From VMDH01 sp038108875 (GTDB lineage: Bacteria > Pseudomonadota > Gammaproteobacteria > Magnimaribacterales > D2472), in assembly GCA_038108875.1 (NCBI GenBank), contig JAYNII010000007.1:1-61953 (forward strand): DNA of 61,953 nt. Direction: 5' to 3'. The notes beneath the pieces were generated by a model that did no database searches, was not told the DNA's origin, and saw only the letters and a list, made by a program, of their open reading frames with translations. Position 1 is the stretch's first letter; every line of letters starts with the position of its first letter. Position numbers and translations under genes: made by a program. Positions 42,238 to 50,258 of the stretch are shown here, piece after piece.

Positions 42238-42972
42238 GTGCCAAGACTCCAAAAATTTTTAGCCGATGCCGGTATCGGTTCTAGGAGACATTGCGAAGAA
42301 CTAGTTAAGTCTGGACAAGTCTTAGTTAATGGAAAGATTGCAACCATTGGCTGCACTGTTCAAGAAAATGATGAGGTAATATTTCAGAATAAAAAAATCG
42401 TAATTTCGTCTTCTCAGGACAGAATTATTATGCTTAACAAACCTCTCGGGGCGGTTGTCTCTAATTCCAGTAAAGAATCAGATCATCTTGCAATAGACTA
42501 TCTTCCCAAGGAAGCATCACTTCGATGGATTAGTATTGGAAGGTTGGATATCAATTCAACTGGCTTATTGCTTTTCACTAATAACGGCAAGCTAGCAAAT
42601 CTCCTTGGGCACCCTTCTTCAGGGTTTGATAGAGAATATTTAGTAAGGGCAAGAGGAACCTGGAACTCTAAAAAAAAAGAAATTGCTCTTAAAGGCTTAA
42701 AAATTGATGAAGAGTTGCTTAAATTTTCTGACATCTATGAACACGATAAAAAAAATAATGCCAGCAATATTTGGTTCACTGTATGCCTGATGACAGGACG
42801 AAATAGAGAAGTTAGGAAAATATTTAATGCATTGGATATGCAAGTAAATAGACTTAAAAGGGTTAGGTTCGGCCCCATCTTTTTGGCAGATAAATTGAGA
42901 GAGGGAGCATGGAGAGAGCTAACTAATGATGAAATTATTGCTCTTAAGAATTATGCATCAGAAAATATTTAA
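42238..42972 (+). CDS. rluB: 23S rRNA pseudouridine synthase (RluB family)
   Basis: Converts U2605-type uridine in 23S rRNA to pseudouridine. The 244 residues have an N-terminal S4 domain (LQKFLADAGIGSRRHCEELVKSGQVLVNG) and the RsuA/RluB catalytic loop SIGRLDINSTGLLLFTN with nucleophile Asp104. MTGRNREVRKIFNALDMQVNRLKRVRFGP is the C-terminal signature. The start is GTG at 42238, three bases after scpB. It is close to the scpAB operon in many relatives. RluE or RluF specificity is less likely given the context. Confidence 0.9.
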   Translation: MPRLQKFLADAGIGSRRHCEELVKSGQVLVNGKIATIGCTVQENDEVIFQNKKIVISSSQDRIIMLNKPLGAVVSNSSKESDHLAIDYLPKEASLRWISIGRLDINSTGLLLFTNNGKLANLLGHPSSGFDREYLVRARGTWNSKKKEIALKGLKIDEELLKFSDIYEHDKKNNASNIWFTVCLMTGRNREVRKIFNALDMQVNRLKRVRFGPIFLADKLREGAWRELTNDEIIALKNYASENI

Positions 42973-43549
42973 TTTTCTATTAACAACAGCAAAATCACAG
43001 AATCACCTTAGGCTATATCAAATTATAAAAACTATTGGCCCCATTGAAATTCCAATCTCAAGGTTAAAGTTTCAGCACTATCTGATTAAAACCATTGTTG
43101 GTCAGCAGATCTCAACTAAGGCAGCAGCATCAATATGGAAAAAAGTTGAGGCAGGAATAAAACAACATCAAACATCAAAAAATAAAGACTTGCAGTCTAT
43201 ACTTCGATCCTGTGGGCTTTCTGAGAGAAAAGCCCAATATGCTTTGGGGGTGTTAGACAATACCCAACTTACAAGCATCACAAAAAAGAAATTAAAGCTT
43301 ATGCAACCAGAAATTTATACTGCAATGTTATTAGCATTAAAAGGTATTGGTCCTTGGACTGTTGAGATGAGCAGGATTTTTTATTTAGGTGATGAGGATA
43401 TTTTTTCTGAGGGAGACTATGGTATTAAAGCTGCCCATACAAGGCTATTTAGTACAGAACAATTCTCAAAGGAATTTTATTGCAAATATGCTCCTTACAG
43501 GACCTACCTAAGTTTATATTTATGGAGATCGTTAGATTTCCAGATCTGA
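42926..43549 (+). CDS. DNA-3-methyladenine glycosylase-like HhH-GPD protein
   Basis: AlkA-type base-excision glycosylase of 207 residues. It has the QQISTKAAASIWKKV block, a helix-hairpin-helix LLALKGIGPWTVEMSRIF and the following GDEDIFSEGDYGIKAAH, where the Asp corresponds to the AlkA catalytic residue. It lacks the AlkA N-terminal beta domain. The start is either ATG 42926 (GGAGAGAG nine bases upstream, 47-base overlap with rluB) or ATG 42953 (20-base overlap); the first 9 residues are doubtful. It converges on the dehydrogenase with an 18-base overlap. Confidence 0.8.
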   Translation: MMKLLLLRIMHQKIFNFLLTTAKSQNHLRLYQIIKTIGPIEIPISRLKFQHYLIKTIVGQQISTKAAASIWKKVEAGIKQHQTSKNKDLQSILRSCGLSERKAQYALGVLDNTQLTSITKKKLKLMQPEIYTAMLLALKGIGPWTVEMSRIFYLGDEDIFSEGDYGIKAAHTRLFSTEQFSKEFYCKYAPYRTYLSLYLWRSLDFQI

Positions 43550-44248
43550 TCTCGATAAATGTATTTTTGAAGCCACAAAGTCTTCTTTGAGTATCCGTAG
43601 GAGATAGCTAGCAGTGACACTGGGTTGAGCAATGCTGCTTGGATCCTCAGATGGAAAGGCCTGTGTTCTCATCTTTGTGTTGGTAGCGCCTGGGTTAAAA
43701 GAAATAATCTGTATATTTTCTTTTGTACTGCATTCATCGGCAACGATCTCTGCTAAACCTTTAAGAGCAAATTTACTCGCAGAGTATGCTCCCCAATAAG
43801 CTCTCCCAACGTCTCCAACCCCAGAAGATAGCATTACAATCTTGGTTTTATATTCCAAAGACAATAAAGGTATTAGATGCTTGATTAGTAAAAAATTAGC
43901 ATGGAGATTAACATCAAATATTTTTCTCCACTCACTTTCCTCAAAATCAGTAACTGCTTGCATTGGACCCAGGATAGCTGCATTTAAGACTATTCCATGG
44001 ATTTCATGGAAATCTTTTAGAATTTCATTAACCAACTCAATGCATTTTGATTCATTGAGCAAAGCTAGGTCAGTGATTAGATCAAGAAACTTTACATTCG
44101 AAGTATTAAGTTTTTCATGAAAACCGTCTGCTTTATCAGGATTTCTATTGATACAAATTAAATTAACATCTTCCTTAATTAACTGACTTGCAAGGGCATA
44201 TCCAATCCCATCTGTGGTCCCTGTAATAACTATATTTCTGTTTTTCAT
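43532..44248 (-). CDS. Short-chain dehydrogenase/reductase (YciK-like)
   Basis: Rossmann-fold NAD(P)-dependent oxidoreductase of 238 residues: NIVITGTTDGIGYALASQL (cofactor loop), GIVLNAAILGPMQ (NNAG-like motif), catalytic Ser around 141-142 in VMLSSGVG and Y155-SAS-K159. The substrate is unknown. The gene follows the MupP/Gph-like phosphatase and ubiG, the same order as the ubiG-mupP-yciK group of Pseudomonas, which suggests homology to YciK. The start overlaps the phosphatase stop by one base. Confidence 0.82.
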   Translation of the reverse strand: MKNRNIVITGTTDGIGYALASQLIKEDVNLICINRNPDKADGFHEKLNTSNVKFLDLITDLALLNESKCIELVNEILKDFHEIHGIVLNAAILGPMQAVTDFEESEWRKIFDVNLHANFLLIKHLIPLLSLEYKTKIVMLSSGVGDVGRAYWGAYSASKFALKGLAEIVADECSTKENIQIISFNPGATNTKMRTQAFPSEDPSSIAQPSVTASYLLRILKEDFVASKIHLSRSDLEI

Positions 44249-44910
44249 CAGGAACTGATTTTTTGATTTAGTAAGGTCTTCAGTTCAAAAGCATCATTAA
44301 CAAAATGCTTGGTATACAATCGGGTCTCATCATTTTCTTTCATGCTATAGCCAAAATTGCAACCAATCGACTCCATACCAGCATTAGATCCTGCTTGAAG
44401 ATCTTTGAGGTGATCTCCTACATAAATACATTCATTTGGTAAATAACCAAGAAGTTTTGCAGCTTTTAAAAGACCTTCAGGATTTGGCTTTGCAATCTCC
44501 ACATCATCTGGGGTGATTAATGTTTTAGATTTCATTAAAAGGGAGCTATTTAAAATAATTTTCTCTGCAAATCTTCTAAACTTATTTGTCACTATTCCCC
44601 ATGGAATATTTTCTTCTTCAAGAAATGTAATGAGTTCTTCTATTCCTTCGAACAAGATAGATCCATGGAGTAGTTCTTCATAATAGAGATCAAAAAATTC
44701 TTGTCTGTATTTTTGCAAATCCACATTTGAATTGGGTTCCAAAAAAGTTTTGAGTAATATGTTGCTTCCATCGGATACTAAGTGCCTCATCTCTGATTCT
44801 TGGATGTTGGGTTTATTGCTTTTTGCAAGCAGAATATTTAAGCATTTCAAAAAATCAGGGGAAGAATCAATGAGAGTTCCATCTAGATCAAAAAGGACTG
44901 CTTTTAGCAT
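44248..44910 (-). CDS. HAD-family phosphatase (MupP/Gph type)
   Basis: Phosphatase of the HAD-IA type, 220 residues, with FDLDGTLIDSSPDF (nucleophile Asp8, acid Asp10), WGIVTNKFRRFAEKI (motif II Thr) and YVGDHLKDLQAGSNAGM (motif IV). Position between ubiG and a YciK-like gene matches mupP of Pseudomonas, the MurNAc-6-phosphate phosphatase of cell-wall recycling; Gph (2-phosphoglycolate) is the alternative reading. The sequence alone does not settle which. It overlaps ubiG by 7 bases. Confidence 0.85.
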   Translation of the reverse strand: MLKAVLFDLDGTLIDSSPDFLKCLNILLAKSNKPNIQESEMRHLVSDGSNILLKTFLEPNSNVDLQKYRQEFFDLYYEELLHGSILFEGIEELITFLEEENIPWGIVTNKFRRFAEKIILNSSLLMKSKTLITPDDVEIAKPNPEGLLKAAKLLGYLPNECIYVGDHLKDLQAGSNAGMESIGCNFGYSMKENDETRLYTKHFVNDAFELKTLLNQKISS

Positions 44911-45602
44911 TGCTTTTTCCCATACAAGAGGTAATTAACTCCAAGATCTTCATTCAAGGACACCTGATGTGTAAGGGGGTTATAAAACATTCCTTTGGAT
45001 TCAAGATGTTTAACTCCTGCAGCTCTCATGAAAGCAACGCACTCTGAAGGTTTAAGGAATTTCTCATAAGTATGAGTACCTTTAGGAAGGAGTTGGAACA
45101 AATATTCAGCACCAACTATGGCTGTTACAAAAGCTCGAGGGCTTCTATTAATAGTTGAAAGGAATAAACTTCCATTTGGTTTTAATAGGTTTACACAATC
45201 TTTAATTAATTTCTCTGGAGATGGGACATGTTCCAACACTTCTAAACAAGCAACTATATCAAATGTTTCGGCTTCAGTTTCGCTTAGTTGTTCTGCGGAG
45301 ACTGATTGGTAATTAATATTCAATCCGGATTTTTCAGCATGATCTTTTGCGATCTTGATATTGATTGAAGTAACATCTATCCCGGTAACTTCTGCGCCTT
45401 TCGTCGCCAATGCCTCTGAAAGAATTCCTCCTCCGCACCCTACATCCAAAATTTTTAAACCTTTGACACTTTGTTTTGAATGTATGTATTGAGCTCTCAC
45501 AGGATTAATTCTGTGAAGAGGCTTAAAATTACCATCCAGTTTCCACCATTCCTCAGACAGTCTTGAAAATTTTTCTACTTCTGTAATATCTACATTATTC
45601 AT
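44904..45602 (-). CDS. ubiG: Ubiquinone biosynthesis O-methyltransferase
   Basis: SAM-dependent enzyme for both O-methylations of ubiquinone. The 232 residues have an N-terminal KFSRLSEEWWKLDGNFKPLHRINPVRAQYI, SAM motif I LKILDVGCGGGILSEALA, VTGIDVTSINI and FDIVACLEVLEHVPSPEKLI, all typical of UbiG (E. coli 240). It heads a small minus-strand operon with the phosphatase and dehydrogenase genes. It is divergent from infC across 167 bases. Confidence 0.93.
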   Translation of the reverse strand: MNNVDITEVEKFSRLSEEWWKLDGNFKPLHRINPVRAQYIHSKQSVKGLKILDVGCGGGILSEALATKGAEVTGIDVTSINIKIAKDHAEKSGLNINYQSVSAEQLSETEAETFDIVACLEVLEHVPSPEKLIKDCVNLLKPNGSLFLSTINRSPRAFVTAIVGAEYLFQLLPKGTHTYEKFLKPSECVAFMRAAGVKHLESKGMFYNPLTHQVSLNEDLGVNYLLYGKKQC

Positions 45603-45666
45603 TATTGCTGTTAGAGAGATGTCGCGTATGAATTGTAGCTTATCTCTAAAATATTTTTTAAATTAG

Positions 45667-45694
45667 TTGTTATCTAGGATAATTTAGATAAAAT
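45667..45694 (+). promoter_or_regulatory. Candidate promoter of the infC operon
   Basis: TTGTTA at 45667-45672 and TAAAAT at 45689-45694 are spaced by 16 bases. The predicted start of transcription, near 45701, lies just before a short leader ORF at 45704. Confidence 0.4.
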
Positions 45695-45703
45695 TTGCAC
45701 CCT

Positions 45704-45739
45704 ATGACAAAAACTTCTTCCCTTTTATTACTCTCCTGA
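45704..45739 (+). CDS. Possible 11-residue leader peptide upstream of infC
   Basis: ATG at 45704 opens MTKTSSLLLLS followed by TGA at 45737-45739, with four leucines in a row; a second mini-ORF (MLYIS) runs from 45743 to a TAA at 45758-45760, right before the infC ribosome site. Leucine runs are typical of amino acid attenuators, but no terminator/antiterminator pair is obvious and infC is not a leucine gene. Treated as tentative. Confidence 0.25.
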   Translation: MTKTSSLLLLS

Positions 45740-45769
45740 GTAATGCTCTATATTTCTTAAGGACATACT

Positions 45770-46297
45770 ATCGCTACTTACAAAAAATCTTTTGTACCTA
45801 TTAATGAAAAAATATCTGCAAGAGAGGTCATGGTTATTGGTGCGAATGGAGATAAGCTGGGTCTCCTTACAATAGAAGATGCTCTGCGAGAAGCAAAAAA
45901 TGCAGATCTAGATCTTGTTCAAGTTTCTCCAGCTGAAGCCAGACCAACCGTCTGCAAGCTTATTGATTATGGTAAATTTCAATTTAACAAGAAAAAAAGC
46001 ACTTCGGGAGTTAAAAAACAAAAGAAGCAAAGTATCAAAGAAATCAAGTTTAGACCTACTACTGATAAGGGCGATTACGAAATAAAATTAAAAAAAATAA
46101 AAAGCTTTATTATTGATGGAGATAAGACTAAAATTACCGTCCGATTCAGAGGTCGAGAGATTCTTAACAGCAATATGGGGCTAGATCTTCTTAATAGATT
46201 AAGAGATGATCTGAAAGACTTAGCCCAAGTTGATCAAGAACCTTCATTAGAAGGGAAGCAACTGCTGATGGTTGTCTCTCAACTAAAAAAGAAATAG
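45770..46297 (+). CDS. infC: Translation initiation factor IF-3, inferred AUC start
   Basis: IF-3 binds the 30S subunit and monitors start codons. Conserved IF-3 sequence already begins upstream of the first ATG (45830): the frame reads SFVPINEKISAREVMVIGANGDKLG, where INEKISAREV matches the family N-terminus. Between the in-frame stop at 45758 and that block there is no ATG, GTG or TTG; ATC at 45770 follows AAGGA with a 6-base spacer. E. coli infC uses AUU and regulates itself through it, so AUC initiation is inferred. Length from there is 175 residues (E. coli 180). C-terminal motifs KEIKFRPTTDKGDYEIKL and KITVRFRGREI are intact. thrS, usual upstream neighbour, is absent. Confidence 0.9.
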   Translation: MATYKKSFVPINEKISAREVMVIGANGDKLGLLTIEDALREAKNADLDLVQVSPAEARPTVCKLIDYGKFQFNKKKSTSGVKKQKKQSIKEIKFRPTTDKGDYEIKLKKIKSFIIDGDKTKITVRFRGREILNSNMGLDLLNRLRDDLKDLAQVDQEPSLEGKQLLMVVSQLKKK

Positions 46298-46306
46298 TAA
46301 TAGATT

Positions 46307-46501
46307 ATGGGTTACAAATTAAAAACGCACTCAAGTGCCAAAAAAAGATTTAAAGCTACTGGCTCTGGTTTGAAGCGTAAAAGCGCTAATAAGAATCATA
46401 TTCTTGGCAAGCAAACTACCAAGAGAAAAAGACATAATCGTGGGTTACTCAACATGACCGGCGAGACTCTAAATATTGCTAAAAAATTATTGGTGAAATA
46501 A
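46307..46501 (+). CDS. rpmI: 50S ribosomal protein L35
   Basis: 64-residue basic ribosomal protein with the family signature YKLKTHSSAKKRFKATGSG and the C-terminal KRKRHNRGLL segment. It lies 9 bases after infC and shares its final A with the rplT start codon (TAATG), the conserved infC-rpmI-rplT order. Length is typical. Confidence 0.96.
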   Translation: MGYKLKTHSSAKKRFKATGSGLKRKSANKNHILGKQTTKRKRHNRGLLNMTGETLNIAKKLLVK

Positions 46502-46848
46502 TGCCTAGAACTACTAAAGCAGTAACCGCAAAAGCAAGACACAAGAAAGTCCTAGAAGCTACCAAAGGTCACTATGGTGCTAGAAGCAGACTTTTTAGAA
46601 CTGCAAAGCAATCAAATATAAAAGCCTTACAATATTCATTCAGAGACAGAAAGAATAAAAAGAGAGTTTTTAGATCTTTATGGATTGCAAGAATATCAGC
46701 TGCTCTTGACCCCCTAGGATTCAATTACAGCAGATTCATCAATTTATTAAAAAATGCAAATGTTGAGCTTGATCGCAAGGTATTAGCTGGCATCGCATAT
46801 TCTGATCCTGATACATTCGGTAAAATAGTAGAAAAAGTCAGGGTATAA
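46501..46848 (+). CDS. rplT: 50S ribosomal protein L20
   Basis: Binds 23S rRNA early in 50S assembly and in E. coli represses the infC-rpmI-rplT operon. The 115-residue protein shows RHKKVLEATKGHYGARSRLFRTAKQ, YSFRDRKNKKRVFRSLWIARI and the C-terminal DRKVLAGIAYSDPDTF. It starts on the last base of the rpmI stop, so translation is coupled. Length is normal (E. coli 118). Confidence 0.97.
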   Translation: MPRTTKAVTAKARHKKVLEATKGHYGARSRLFRTAKQSNIKALQYSFRDRKNKKRVFRSLWIARISAALDPLGFNYSRFINLLKNANVELDRKVLAGIAYSDPDTFGKIVEKVRV

Positions 46849-46855
46849 TCTTTTC

Positions 46856-47842
46856 ATGCAAATCCCTAAGGATTTAATTGAAAAGGCACAAAGCAATCTA
46901 GTTGGTGTAAAAAACGCTGCCGAATTCTATCAGGTCCGTTCTTCCTTTCTTGGCAAAAACTCCCAGTTAGCTGATTTATTTAATTCTATTAGAAACTTGC
47001 CAACAGAAGAAAAAATACGATTTGCTAGAGATCTCAATGCTATCAAGGCTGACCTAGAGGCTATATTTGAAAATGCCTTTGCTTCTATCTCCTCTGGTCA
47101 TCAAACCCACACAAACATTGATTTAACTCTACCTGGAATTGATCACGGTCTTGGGACTTTGCATCCAATCAGCATTATAACTCAAAAGATTGCTTCTTAT
47201 TTTGAACAGCACAGTTATTCAGTATTTTTCGGGAATGAAATAGAGTCAGACTTTTTTAATTTTGAAGCACTTAATTTCCCTGCCAATCACCCCGCAAGAC
47301 AAATGCACGATACCTTCTATCTCGATGAGAAGCAGAACTTTTTGTTAAGGACGCATACATCAAATACTCAGATCCATGCAATGATGCAATACGGAGTGCC
47401 TTTAAAAATACTTTCACCTGGAAGGGTCTATAGGTGTGATTCTGATAATACACACTTACCGATGTTTACTCAGGCAGAAGGCTTGGTAGTTGATCAAGCT
47501 GTATCCTTTGGAAAACTAAAAGGCACCTTAATCAATTTTCTAAATCACTTTTTTAACCAAGAGATGGAAGTTAGATTTAGACCATCTTTTTTTCCTTTTA
47601 CAGAACCTTCTGCTGAGGTTGATATTAGGTTTGGAAAAAAAGGCTGGCTCGAAGTTTTAGGGTGTGGCATGGTCCATCCAAATGTGTTGAAGGGTTGCGG
47701 AGTTGATTCTAACAAATACAGTGGTTTTGCTTTTGGTATGGGAATAGAGAGATTAGCAATGCTCTATTATGGGGTTGATGATATCCGAGATTTTTATGGC
47801 TCCAATCTTGAATTCTTAAAACAATTTAAGCCATCTATATGA
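46856..47842 (+). CDS. pheS: Phenylalanyl-tRNA synthetase alpha subunit
   Basis: Catalytic subunit of the heterotetrameric class II PheRS. The 328 residues contain an N-terminal coiled coil, GLGTLHPISIITQKIASYF (motif 1 region), HDTFYLDEKQNFLLRTHTSNTQIHAM with motif 2 (FLLRTHTS), GRVYRCDSDNTHLPMFTQAEGLVVD and motif 3 GFAFGMGIERLAMLYYGVDDIRDF. Length equals E. coli (327). It overlaps pheT by ATGA. Confidence 0.97.
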   Translation: MQIPKDLIEKAQSNLVGVKNAAEFYQVRSSFLGKNSQLADLFNSIRNLPTEEKIRFARDLNAIKADLEAIFENAFASISSGHQTHTNIDLTLPGIDHGLGTLHPISIITQKIASYFEQHSYSVFFGNEIESDFFNFEALNFPANHPARQMHDTFYLDEKQNFLLRTHTSNTQIHAMMQYGVPLKILSPGRVYRCDSDNTHLPMFTQAEGLVVDQAVSFGKLKGTLINFLNHFFNQEMEVRFRPSFFPFTEPSAEVDIRFGKKGWLEVLGCGMVHPNVLKGCGVDSNKYSGFAFGMGIERLAMLYYGVDDIRDFYGSNLEFLKQFKPSI

Positions 47843-49824
47843 AAATTGATTACAGATATTTAAAAGAGTTCTTACATGCAAAGGAGAGCATACAAGAGCT
47901 AGCAGATCTAATGACATCTATAGGGTTTGAGAGTGAAATCCATAAAGACCAATCCATTCATTTTGATGTTACTCCAAATAGAGGCGACTTTTTGTCACTA
48001 AACGGCATATCAAGAGAATATTCTGCAATTAAAGGCAAACTTAGCAATCCTAAACTGCAAATCTCAAAACAAACTTTTAGGGAGAATAAACAAATTATCT
48101 CTGCTATAGATCAAGCTGCTTGCACTCATTATTGTTTAGGTTTAGTAAAGAACATTAGAAAAGTTAAACAACTAACCCCAAAGAAGCGCTCCCTATTAAC
48201 TAAAGCAGAAATTCCGTTGATTCACCCACTTGTTGACCTAGCTAACTATGTAATGCTTGAGCTTGGCACCCCTATGCATATTTTTGACCTCGATCAGATT
48301 ACTCTTCCAATTAGTGTGGGATATCTAAGAAAATCTCAGAAAGTTAGAGTCATTGGAGGAGAAGAAAAGAATTTACAAACTTCAACATTGGCAATTAAAG
48401 ATGCTAAAAAAGTTGTGGCTCTTGCAGGGATTATAGGAGAGAAAGAATCTTCGGTCTCCAAAAAAACTATCAATATTGCCATAGAGTCTGCATACTTTAA
48501 GCCTGATAAGATCATCAATCAGTCTCGTTTATATGGTCTTGCAACAGAAGCTGGTTTCAGATTCGAGAGGGGAGTCAATCCAACCCTGCAAGAGTTTGCA
48601 ATAGAAAGATATTTAAAATTACTCTCAGAAATTGCTACCTTCGATTCAACTGATTGCTATAAAAAGGGTAAAGCAAAATTTGCAGCACATTCAATTAAGA
48701 TTGATATGCAAGCTTTCGAAAGATTCTCAGACGTAAAACTAAGCCGTGAAAAGGCTACTAAGATTTTAAGACTTTTAGGCTTTGCGATTCAAAAATCAAT
48801 TTCTAATACTTTCATAGCAGAGGTTCCTGCTTTTAGGAATGATGTAACACTAAAGGAGGATATCTACGAAGAGCTCTTAAGGATCACAGGTTACAACAAC
48901 GTACCCATTCTAGACGAGCATTCATTCAGTCCATTGCTAAGCAGTGGCTCAAAACTGGATGATGGTCTCAAGCGCTTTATGGTTGGAAGAGGTTTTAATG
49001 AACTCCAGAATATGCCATTCATTAATGCTTCTTATCAACAGGCTGATTGTAAAAACCAAAACGTCACTATAGTTAACCCGTTGAGAGAAGAAGAATCCAT
49101 TCTTCGCCAATCACTGCTACCTCAACTGATATTGAATTTTAGTAGAAATTACAGGAGAGGTTTCCAGCAGCAAAAAATCTTTGAACTTGGGAGCGGCTAT
49201 ATAAAAAAAGGAGATAAGTATTTTCAAGAAAAGATATTTTCTGGCCTTATCAATTTCCCATCTTCAGCAGAACAAAATATTTTTACTCTAAAAGGCTTGG
49301 TTTGCGATATTCTTAGCCTCATCTCTACTCGCAAACATTCTTTTAAATCAATAGATTGCCCTGACTATTTTTCAAATCTGGGTATGGATATTTTTGATGG
49401 CAAAAAGCAAATAGCTTCGTTTGGAGAAATTAAGAGTTCACTGCTCAGAGAAAAACAAAATATATATTTGTTTGGTTTTGAGATTTATTTGGATCGCATA
49501 GATAATTCTGTGCAAACTAAGAAACTGGTTAAACCCAGTAAATTCCCTTTCTCAACCAAAGACATAAATGTAATTGTTGACTCTAAAGTAACTTACGAAG
49601 TTCTTTGCAATACTATTATGCTTGGCAATATTAAGAATCTAGTTGAAGTTTCATTTGTTGATAGGTTTATAAGCGAAAAGATTGGCAAAGACAAAGTTAG
49701 TTATACCCTCAGAATGAAATTTCAATCAAATAGCTACTCACTCACAGATGAAGAGATACAGAACAATATCGTGAAAATTTTTTCAATGCTCAAACATACA
49801 TTTGGGGCAACACTTAGACAGTGA
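47839..49824 (+). CDS. pheT: Phenylalanyl-tRNA synthetase beta subunit lacking the N-terminal tRNA-binding OB domain
   Basis: 661 residues against 795 in E. coli. The N-terminal B1 segment (YRYLKEFLHAKESIQELADLMTSIGFESE) runs straight into FDVTPNRGDFLSLNGISREYS; the ~110-130-residue EMAP-like OB domain (B2) that normally separates these is missing. The B3/B4 editing domain (SVGYLRKSQKVRVIGGEEKNL; EAGFRFERGVNP), the B5 region and the C-terminal FDX-ACB anticodon-binding domain (KFPFSTKDINVIVDSKV to FGATLRQ) are present. The deletion is in frame. It overlaps pheS (ATGA) and ihfA (GTGA). Confidence 0.93.
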   Translation: MKIDYRYLKEFLHAKESIQELADLMTSIGFESEIHKDQSIHFDVTPNRGDFLSLNGISREYSAIKGKLSNPKLQISKQTFRENKQIISAIDQAACTHYCLGLVKNIRKVKQLTPKKRSLLTKAEIPLIHPLVDLANYVMLELGTPMHIFDLDQITLPISVGYLRKSQKVRVIGGEEKNLQTSTLAIKDAKKVVALAGIIGEKESSVSKKTINIAIESAYFKPDKIINQSRLYGLATEAGFRFERGVNPTLQEFAIERYLKLLSEIATFDSTDCYKKGKAKFAAHSIKIDMQAFERFSDVKLSREKATKILRLLGFAIQKSISNTFIAEVPAFRNDVTLKEDIYEELLRITGYNNVPILDEHSFSPLLSSGSKLDDGLKRFMVGRGFNELQNMPFINASYQQADCKNQNVTIVNPLREEESILRQSLLPQLILNFSRNYRRGFQQQKIFELGSGYIKKGDKYFQEKIFSGLINFPSSAEQNIFTLKGLVCDILSLISTRKHSFKSIDCPDYFSNLGMDIFDGKKQIASFGEIKSSLLREKQNIYLFGFEIYLDRIDNSVQTKKLVKPSKFPFSTKDINVIVDSKVTYEVLCNTIMLGNIKNLVEVSFVDRFISEKIGKDKVSYTLRMKFQSNSYSLTDEEIQNNIVKIFSMLKHTFGATLRQ

Positions 49825-50099
49825 ATATTACGAAGCAAAATCTAATCGAGATGTTGATAAATGATCAGGAGCTCTCCAGGGAAGAGGCAACCACCACGGT
49901 TAATTTATACTTTAATGAGATTAGGGATGCCTTGCGAAAAGAGCGCAAAGTAAAAATTCCTGCCTTTGGGTCATTTGAAGTTAAGTACACAAAACCAAGA
50001 ATTGGAAGAAATCCAAAAACAAAAGAGGAATTCCCCATACCATCTCTCAAGAAAGTAAAATTTACTCTTTCTAAGAAAGCTAAGAAATTAATTAATTAG
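49821..50099 (+). CDS. ihfA: Integration host factor alpha subunit
   Basis: DNA-bending HU/IHF protein of 92 residues, with AFGSFEVKYTKPRIGRNPKTKEEFPI as the beta-arm and its conserved intercalating proline. The GTG start at 49821 overlaps the pheT stop. The pheST-ihfA order is standard and supports IHF-alpha over HU. The usual C-terminal tail after the beta arm is short here. Downstream merR-like gene and tRNA seen in some relatives are absent. Confidence 0.9.
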   Translation: MNITKQNLIEMLINDQELSREEATTTVNLYFNEIRDALRKERKVKIPAFGSFEVKYTKPRIGRNPKTKEEFPIPSLKKVKFTLSKKAKKLIN

Positions 50100-50258
50100 T
50101 TTTTCATTCCTTGGCAATCATAACTTTCGATGCATCAGTTCCAATTTTGTAATGTAATTTATGGTTGCAAATCTTAGAAATTTAAGAGAATTAGATTAAC
50201 CCATCTTAAACTTTCAAAAGAAATTTGAGTCTAATACTGATAGACTATTTACATAATT
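50100..50258 (+). other. Intergenic region between ihfA and pntAA
   Basis: 159 bases with no ORF or RNA gene that I can support. TTGAGT at 50225-50230 may be a -35 for pntAA, but the -10 region around 50248-50254 is poor. No tRNA cloverleaf pattern was found. Confidence 0.4.

Noticed and set aside
50100..50258. tRNA gene downstream of ihfA, as in some relatives
   Set aside because: No cloverleaf, T-loop consensus or acceptor pairing could be found in these 159 bases.
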